This document shows positions 57,230 to 64,000 of a DNA stretch of 64,000 nt, in pieces. The notes under the pieces were generated by a model that did no database searches, had not been told where the DNA came from, and saw nothing but the letters and a program-made list of their open reading frames with translations. The stretch comes from Rhipicephalus microplus. Taxonomy: Eukaryota > Arthropoda > Arachnida > Ixodida > Ixodidae. The stretch's first letter is position 1. Each line of letters begins with the position of its first letter. The DNA lies in assembly GCF_043290135.1 (NCBI RefSeq), contig NC_134710.1, forward strand, positions 254,869,592 to 254,933,591. The letters are read 5' to 3'. The position numbers were made by a program, and so were the translations under genes.

Positions 57230-57800
57230 CACTTCATGAAATCATACAATAGAAAACATGTTATGTAAAATAAAAAATACCTTGAAAACCCTTCATGACT
57301 TGAAAACTCTTCATCGCATATTATAAAGAAAAAGAGGCATTTTTGTCATTACCAAACTAACCTGTACAATATTTTTAAAATTGAAACAAGCCTTGTGCAA
57401 ATGCCTTTTTTTTTTCCTCAGAAGAAATGGAAGAGACCTTGAATAGCAGCAGGATTTGACTTTCGGTAGAATGCGAGTGATAGCCCATAAAATATGTCAA
57501 GTTAAAATTTACTATATAAAGAGCATATAAGTTGTTATAACAAGCTTTTAAACTGAAAAAAAATGAATCAATGTGAGGGTAATATTGCTACCTAGCTGAC
57601 ATATCAGCGATCAGAAGACAACAACGAAGTGGGATGGTCTGTGTCTGTCGGTTGTGCATGCTGTCCATCTTAGTTGATGCTATACGCATCAGTGCCAATA
57701 TAGATTCTAAATAGACAAGCCTCTTTGTGGTGGAGGGGCTGGGTACTTCCCTGTTTTCATCACGAAGCTCTGCAATGGCCGCATCATCATAGGTCCAACC

Positions 57801-58700
57801 ATGTCACAGGTTGAACAACCATCTTCTCCACCGGTCCCTTACATGACTTCTACGTACGTCGTTCTACCTCCTGCTCGTCATCCCGGTGTATTTTCCGGTC
57901 AGGATGGCGCTGACATCGACAAATGGAGCAACTGTTACGAACGGGTCAGTGCAAGCTATAGGTGGGACTCGACTCTTATGCTTGCCAATGTGCTTTTCTA
58001 CCTCGATGGCCCACCGCGGGTGTAGTTCGAGATGGATGAAGCAGAGATTACAAGCTGGGATTCCTTAAAAGAGAAGATTCGCGACCTTTTTGGCGACACT
58101 GTTGGACGGCAGATCGCTGCGAGGAATCAAATGGCGGCTCGTCCACAGACTACGACTGAGTCGTACGTCGTGTACATTCACAACGTCATCGCCCTATGCC
58201 ACCAGATTGACAGGCACATGAGTGAGTCTGAGAAAGTGGCCCATGTGCTGAAAGGAACAGCACATGACGTCTTTAATCTTCTCGTATACAACAACGTTGC
58301 CACTGTCGACGCCATAATTAAAGAGTGCCAGCAATTTGAAGAAGCCAAGAGGCGCCGCATTACTAAGTGATTCACTCGCCTGCCTAACACGGCCGCAACC
58401 TCATCGTGCGAACCCACCTGCCAGTCCCCCATGTATGACGTCACACGCATTGTTCGTCGGGAAATCGAAGCCGCCTGTCTGGCTCCTCCTCAGCCATCAG
58501 TGGCGTTCATACAAGCTGTGGTGAGGCAGGAGTTTGCAAACCTCGGCCTTCTATCAGCATGTCACTCGGCTTGCCCTGAAGTCTCGCCTTACTTCCCAAG
58601 ACATGCACGCAGTTTACCTTTTACAATGCCCTTCCACAACCTTTTGGAATGGCGAACACCCGAAGACCGGCCTATTTGTTTTTTCTGCCACTAGCCTGGG
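57801..58700 (+). pseudogene. Gypsy gag with CCHC-like knuckle, broken
   Basis: Begins MSQVEQPSSPPVPYMTSTYV. It has a TAG at 58023-58025, then EITSWDSLKEKIRDLFGDTV and AAHVLKG-like VAHVLKGTAHDVFNLLVYNN, typical of the gypsy capsid region, with another stop at 58368. A zinc-knuckle remnant CFFCH.PGHVSCYC occurs at about 58676-58720, with a stop inside. In intact copies gag forms the particle that packages element RNA. Confidence 0.65.
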
Positions 58701-58979
58701 CACGTTTCTTGCTATTGCCGCTGCCGTCGGTCAAACCAACCACGCCAGTCCTTCTCTACGCCTTCGCACATGCACCCCAAGACCCCTTAACGTTCAGCCG
58801 CCGCACCTTCCTATTTATATTTGTTGTCATCTTATGAGCCTCCCACTGACCACCCTTTGCCTCGTCGCCACTACACTGACGCCCCTTCGTCCGGTGGCCG
58901 CTACTCCCGCTGCCCGTCGCCGCCAATCCCGCTCTTCGCTACCTCGGCGCTTTGTCGAGCTTCTCTGGTCAATTGCAGC

Positions 58980-59424
58980 AGGGAAACTAGATATTGCAGC
59001 TTGTGGAGGTGAAGCTGCAATACTAATGACTGCCGCAAATCCTTTATTGACGCTTCCCATGCACCATAGCCTGCTTGAAGTACAAGTCGACCAAATTCCT
59101 GTGACTGCCCTCATTTACACAGGTGCGCATCTATCTATTATGAGCGCTTCGATACGCCCCCGCTTGCAAAATATTATGACGCCGTCTACGACGCAGGCAA
59201 TACGTGTTGGTGATGACTGTACTGTACCAGAAATCAGAATGTGCACTGCTCGTTTCAGCATTGCCGGTCATCATGCCGTGGTCCTTTTTGCCGTGCTAGC
59301 TTGTTTCCCTCATGACCTCATACTTGGCCTTGATTTCTTTTCGGCACACGTGACTGTTCTAGTACCCTCAGCCTCAATCTTCCAATCTTTGCCGACTACT
59401 CTGCAAAGCCCACCAGCCGCTTAA
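58980..59424 (+). pseudogene. Gypsy aspartic protease with lost catalytic Asp
   Basis: An open frame carries LEVQVDQIPVTALIYTGAHL and, further on, HDLILGLDFFSAH (the conserved ILG motif). The active-site motif should be DTGA but reads YTGA; the Tyr codon is at 59116-59118. A retroviral-type protease with this change cannot cleave. Confidence 0.7.
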
Positions 59425-59639
59425 GCCCAACCATTTTCGCTCGCCTGCCATTTCGAGCAGTCGCGTACACGTCTGTCATCAGCCCCTCCTGTTATTGATG
59501 GTGATTACATCGTTACGTCGATTACTGACATGCAGTGTTACTGTGCCCCATACCATCACGACCATAGTGGATAACTGTGCGTTTTTTCTGCTCCTTAACT
59601 TTGGCTTCAGCCCTCAAGTCTTGCCCTGCCAGATGTCTC

Positions 59640-61166
59640 TAGCTGAGCTAACTGCCAAAGCAGACGACGATGTCAGCGTTATCCCAGTATCTGCTCCTGA
59701 TCGAAGTGCAGTCTCACGATCACTCAGCTCGGACGATGCTATCTTTCGAAACATGATTGGATCGGACATTTCACCTCATCAGGCCGACGCTCTCTGCCAG
59801 GTTTTAACCTCGTACAGCGACATTTTCGACATACATGATCGTCCCTTGGGCCAGGCTAAGATTGTCACTCACCGAATCAACAATGGTGACACTGCGCTCA
59901 TTCAACATCAGCCGTACCGTGTGTCAGCGCCCGAGCAAGAAGTGATTTAAAAATAAAAGGCCAAAATGCTTACGAAAAACTTAATCGAACCATCATCGAG
60001 CCCTTGGGAATCTCCCATGGTATTAGTAAAGAAGAAAGAAGACTCATGGCGTTTGTGCATTGAATATCGCCACCTCACCAAAATTACCAAAAAAGACGTG
60101 TGCCCTCTACCACTCATTGACGATGGCCTCGATTGCCTCCATGGCGCCACCTTTTTTTCATCTCTCGACCTTCGTTCTGGCTACTGGCAAATTGCTGTAG
60201 ATGACATGGATCGAGAGGAGACCACCTTCGTTACCCCAAACGATCTTTACCAATTCAAGGTCATGCCCTTCGATCTCTGAAATGCTCCAGCGACCTTCGA
60301 GAGAATGATGGACACACTCCTTCAAGGATTTAAATGGTCGACATGTTTGTGTTACCTGGACGACGTGATCATCTTCTGACCTACCTTCGCGACCCACCTT
60401 GAACGCCTTTACACCATTCTAACCATATTCCGACGGGCAGGCCTGCAGCTCAATTCCTCGAAGTGCCATTTCGGTCTTCGTCAGATTACAGTGTTGGGTC
60501 ACCTTGTTGACACTGCCGGCGTACGAACAGACCCGGCGAAAGTATGCGCTGTAACGAACTTCCCAGTTCCACGTTCTGCCAATGATGTTCGCAGTTTCGT
60601 GGACCTCTGCTCCTACTTTCGCCTGTTCGTGAAAAGCTTCGCAGCACTCGCACGGCCACTCACAGACCTTCTCAAACAAGACGTTCTATTTCGTTGGGGC
60701 CCTCTTCAAGCTGATGCCTTCTCTCAGCTAATCACCCCTCTAATGACACCCCCTACTCTTGCACATTTCGACCCTGATGCTCCTACAGAAGTGCGCCAGA
60801 TGCGAGTAGGCACGGCATTGGTGCAGTTTTGGCACAAATTCAGTGGGGCAATGACCGTGTAATTGCGTATGCAAGCCATCTCCTTCCAAAGTCTGAATGC
60901 AATAACTCTATAACAGAATGGGAATGTCTCGCTCTTGTCTGGGCGGTTTCGAAATTCCGTCCTTACTTGTATGGCCGCCCTTTAAGTGTCATCACAGATC
61001 AACATGCGCTGTGTTGGCTTTCTTCTCTGAAGGAACGACGCACTGGATGACTTGGCCGTTGGGCGTTAGACCTACAAAAACATTCCTACTCGGTTGCTTA
61101 CAAGCTTGGACATCTCCATTTGGAAGCCGACTGCTTATTCCGCTACCCTGTTGATCAGCCCAATGA
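59640..61166 (+). pseudogene. Gypsy pol: reverse transcriptase and RNase H, broken
   Basis: RT motifs: SPWESPMVLVKKKEDSWRLC, FFSSLDLRSGYWQIAVD, PFDL.NAPATFERMMD (TGA inside at 60278-60280) and CYLDDVIIF with YLDD at 60353-60364, then another TGA. The connection and RNase H region continues with NSSKCHFG, VLGHLVDTAGVRTDPAKV, FRLFVKSFAALARPLTDLLK and [12 protein letters not shown]. The last element residues are near YPVDQPNESE. Several stops and frame shifts make it non-functional. Confidence 0.75.
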
Positions 61167-61527
61167 ATCAGAAATGATGATGATGTGTGGTGCTTTGTGG
61201 CGCAAGGGCCAATTGATGGCCAAAGAGCGCCATTTCGATGAGTAGAGATGAGACAATGATATGTTGCGTGGCTGTATAGGGGCCTTAAAATTCCTCGCGA
61301 TAATGCGGGTAAAAACATAAGTATTAAGATCATGACAGTGGCGTGATATGCATATTAAAAGGGGTGACAAAGATTTTGATAATAAAAACATGTAAAAATA
61401 TTTGGCACTAGCACACGTGCCTCATCAGCGCCCTTGTGTCCAAGGGCTGCGAGGCAAGTGCTTTCAAATGTAATCACTGCAGCAGCAATATCTCTTGAGA
61501 GGTCACGCTACACAATGCCTGGGTATA

Positions 61528-62154
61528 TTACATAGTAAAATTGACATCTCTTAAAAAAGCTAACAATGATTTATGGGTGAAAAGTGGTTCCCTACTGACA
61601 AACATTGCGGGGTGTAATGGTATATGTTGTCGGTAGGGTAATGGAAAGTGCCTTCTTAGAGTGTCTAACTGTTTACATTGGATTAAAACGTGAAGAACTG
61701 TCAATGCCTCCCCACAATTGTCACAAAGTGGTGGATCACCACCGGACAAAAGATGTGTGTGTGTCGTGTATGTGAGTCCTATCCTGAGTCTTGTTAGTGT
61801 TACCTGTGTTAGACGAGATTTTGATACTGGTGGCCAATGGCCAAGGTGTGGCTTGATAACGTGTAGTTTGTTTTGTGTGTGTTTATCCCACTTGCTCTGC
61901 CAGTAGTCCCCGAGGTTTCGTTTGAGAGACGGCTTCAGATCAAGGACCGGGATTGATATGGGTGTAGGGGCAGTGTTTTTGTGGACGGATGCAGCGAGCT
62001 GATCCGCCCTCACGTTGCCTTGGATCTCACGGTGCCCTGGCACCCAGCACACTACAACATGTTGGTTGAGTGTGTAGAGTGTGCAAAAAATGGAGTAAAG
62101 TGAGACAAGGACAGGGTTTTTTTGTTTTTTAAGACTGTGCAAAGCCGTTACCAC
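61528..62154 (-). pseudogene. LINE ORF2 C-terminus: RNase H and Cys/His tail
   Basis: An open frame of 208 codons, extended upstream by a related frame (AAVGPSFSGAGPLHPGTSIF, with FTAEAYAILVAAKHIK). It shows AVIYTDSLSVVTALHSLKKQ (just before and into the frame), VVVCWVPGHREIQGNVRADQ and the tail CDNCGEALTVLHVLIQC. Stops and a frame change near 62200 and 62320 separate it from the RT part. Confidence 0.75.
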
Positions 62155-62455
62155 ACTGAGGGAGTCTGTATAAATTACTGCTTTTTGTATTTGTAATTAT
62201 TTGATGTGTTTAGCTGCCACAAGTATCGCGTAAGCTTCCGCTGTGAAGATACTTGTGCCTGGATGTAGAGGGCCAGCACCCGAAAAGGAAGGGCCAACAG
62301 CAGCGTAGGACACAGAGGAGTTGGTCTTAGAGGCATCTGTAAAAGAACTCAGGACGTGTGTATTTGTGTTGAAGTTCTAGGAAATATGTTCGGATATGGG
62401 CAATAGGCGCATGTTTTGTAACTTCTAGAAAAGACACATCGCAGTCTATAGTCTG

Positions 62456-64000
62456 CTATTGCCACGGTGGCGGGTATGCTACAGGAGCCATTAAACTATG
62501 TTCAAGTGAGACTCCAGTTTCCTCAGCTAGACTCTTCAGGCGAACTGAGAAGGGCTGCCTCATCGAAGGCCTGTTTTGAAACAGAATTGAGCTCGAGAAA
62601 TCATTAATAGTAGAGTATGAGGGGTGCTTCTTGTCTGCTTTTACCTTAAGGAAATAAACGAAGGACATGTAAGTTCTCTGCAGATGAAGCGACCACTCAT
62701 TTGACTCAACATAAAGGCTTTCTACGGGGCTGATGCGAAAAGCACCCGTAGAAAGGCGGATGCCCAAATGGTGCACGGGGTCCAGCATCTTCAAGAAACT
62801 TTGAGTAGCAGACTGATAGACAACGGCCCCATAATCTAAGCGGGTGCGAATGAGGCTTCTATACAGGTTCATGAGGCATTGCCTGTCACTACCCCACGTA
62901 GTACGTGACAACACTTTTATAACACTCATGGCTTTTAAACATTTTGTTTTTAAATACTTGATGTGTGGTACGAATGTCAACTTGTTGTCCAAGATTAAGC
63001 ATAAGAATTTATGCTCCGCATTGACAGACAGACATTGACCGTTCAGTTCAATGTCAGGTTCTGAGTGCACGCCTCTCTTTCGGGAGAACAAGACACACGT
63101 GCTTTTTTCTGGGTTCAGCCGGAATCCGTTTTCCTCTGCCCATTTGGAGAGCTCGTTTAAACCTAACTGAACCTGCCGCTCACACATTGCTAGGTTGCAT
63201 GACTTAAAGCTAAGCTGAACGTCATCGACATATGTGGAATAGAACATGTTGCGGGGGATGGACAGGTGCAAGGAATTCATTTTAATAATAAAAAGTGTAC
63301 AACTAAGTACACCACCTTGCGGTACTCCCGTTTCTCGCACAAATGTTTGGGAGAGAGTACTGCCCACACGGACGCGGAATTTTCGATTGGACAAGTAACT
63401 CTCGATTATGGAAAGCATTCTACCGCGCACACCCAGGTGAGACAAGTCTCTTAATATCCCAAAACGCCATGTTGTGTCGTAAGCCTTCTCGATATCAAGA
63501 AACACTGAGAGGAAGTATTGTTTGTGGACAAAAGCGTCTCGGATCTGTGCCTCAATACGCACCAAATGGTCGGTGGTGGATCTACCCTCTCGAAACCCAC
63601 ACTGGAACTGGTCGAGCAGATTGTGTGTTTCAAGGAAATGTAAAAGTCGGCGGTTTATCATTTTTTCAAAAAGTTTACAAAGGCAGCTGGTTAGTGCAAT
63701 GGGCCTATAACTTGAAACTGAGGAAGGTTCCTTGCCCTGTTTCAAAATAGGGATAACAATAGCCTCTTTCCAGAAAGCAGGGATGGTGCCAGAAAGCCAG
63801 ATAGCATTGTATAGAGAGAGTAAAGTTTTTCGCGTTTTGAGCGGCAGGTTTTTCAACATTTCATACGTGACACGGTCGTAGCCTGGTGCAGAATTACTGC
63901 TAGAGTTTAGCGATGTTTGTAGCTCAGCTAAGTTGAAAGGTTGGTTGTATGCCTCGTGTTTTTTGCACTTATATTCTAGTTTCTGTTTTTCTATCCTTGC
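62456..64000 (-). pseudogene. LINE ORF2 reverse transcriptase, open for over 500 codons, premature stop
   Basis: The frame is open from the right edge to a TAG at 62456-62458. Motifs in order: SSYRPIALTSCLCKLFEKMI, FQCGFREGRSTTDHLVRIEA, SVFLDIEKAYDTTW, ETGVPQGGVLSCTLF, YVDD at 63221-63232, and LDYGAVVYQSA. The stop falls at an in-frame position where the family continues into RNase H (the same frame goes on with DCDVSFLEVTKHAP). Upstream, the frame with APGYDRVTYEML reaches base 64000 unbroken. This is the best-preserved transposon ORF in the window. Confidence 0.8.

Larger units (their letters stand above)
57640..61166 (+). mobile_element. Ty3/gypsy LTR retrotransposon, 3' part cut off by a LINE
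   Basis: Leader (about 57640-57800, possibly with the end of a 5' LTR), gag, protease, reverse transcriptase and RNase H follow each other on the plus strand. Integrase and the 3' LTR are absent because the sequence switches at about 61167 to the 3' tail of a minus-strand LINE. The missing part may resume beyond base 64000. The LTR boundary could not be determined. Confidence 0.75.
61167..64000 (-). mobile_element. I-clade-like LINE, 3' half, inserted into the gypsy element; runs off right edge
   Basis: Read on the minus strand: ORF2 from the right edge to 61528, a 3' UTR of about 360 bases (61170-61527) and a terminal CAT/TCA repeat at 61167-61178. It interrupts the gypsy element in its RNase H-distal region. 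It is a different family from the 24680-30456 LINE, with a YVDD instead of a YADD box and a distinct 3' end. Confidence 0.8.

Noticed and set aside
1..64000. A bacterial or phage operon, CRISPR array or defence system
   Set aside because: Coding sequence is spliced and animal-like, and the repeats are eukaryotic retroelements and DNA transposons; no direct-repeat/spacer array or prokaryotic gene was seen.

Overview
The window is a 64 kb piece of an arthropod nuclear genome, most likely a hard tick (Ixodidae). The evidence is one recognisable spliced host gene, alpha-spectrin, with multi-kilobase introns, together with repeats typical of ticks: several tRNA-derived SINEs of the Ruka type, RNase H-bearing I-clade-like LINEs, a Ty3/gypsy element, Penelope-like (GIY-YIG) fragments, pogo/Tigger DNA transposons and a Mutator-like transposase. 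Nothing looks bacterial. There are no operons, rRNA genes or CRISPR arrays, and no intact tRNA gene was recognised.

Layout. 1-1012: 5' part of a LINE on the minus strand, running off the left edge. 1-6 kb: mostly unassigned AT-rich DNA, with a possible first exon of a mitochondrial-protein gene near 5 kb (minus). 6.1-21.4 kb: repeats, including LINE 3' ends, two SINEs, microsatellites, a foldback-like element carrying a FLYWCH zinc-finger remnant, and a LINE 3' fragment inserted with a 14 bp target-site duplication into a GC-rich repeat. 22.06-22.76 kb: a two-exon gene resembling GTSF1 (CHHC zinc finger, piRNA pathway) with a frameshift in its second finger. 22.9-24.2 kb: a decayed Penelope-like element. 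24.68-30.46 kb: an essentially full-length LINE bounded by a 12 bp duplication, inactivated by nonsense codons and frameshifts.

35.25-56.22 kb (minus): the last ten coding exons of alpha-spectrin (474 complete codons before the stop). They cover terminal spectrin repeats and the C-terminal EF-hand domain. All ten junction phases fit together, and the upstream exons lie beyond the right edge. The introns hold a Mutator-like transposase split by a SINE, a 2.1 kb pogo/Tigger-like element, its 0.9 kb deletion derivative, smaller MITE-like repeats and four SINEs with clear target-site duplications.

57.6-64 kb: also inside the alpha-spectrin transcription unit. A Ty3/gypsy element (plus strand) is cut off after its RNase H region by a minus-strand LINE, whose reverse transcriptase frame runs off the right edge.

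How it fits together: the only gene that looks functional is alpha-spectrin, and almost everything else is mobile DNA in different stages of decay. The GTSF1-like locus stands out because GTSF1 proteins act in the piRNA pathway that silences such elements. No obviously new multi-gene system was found.
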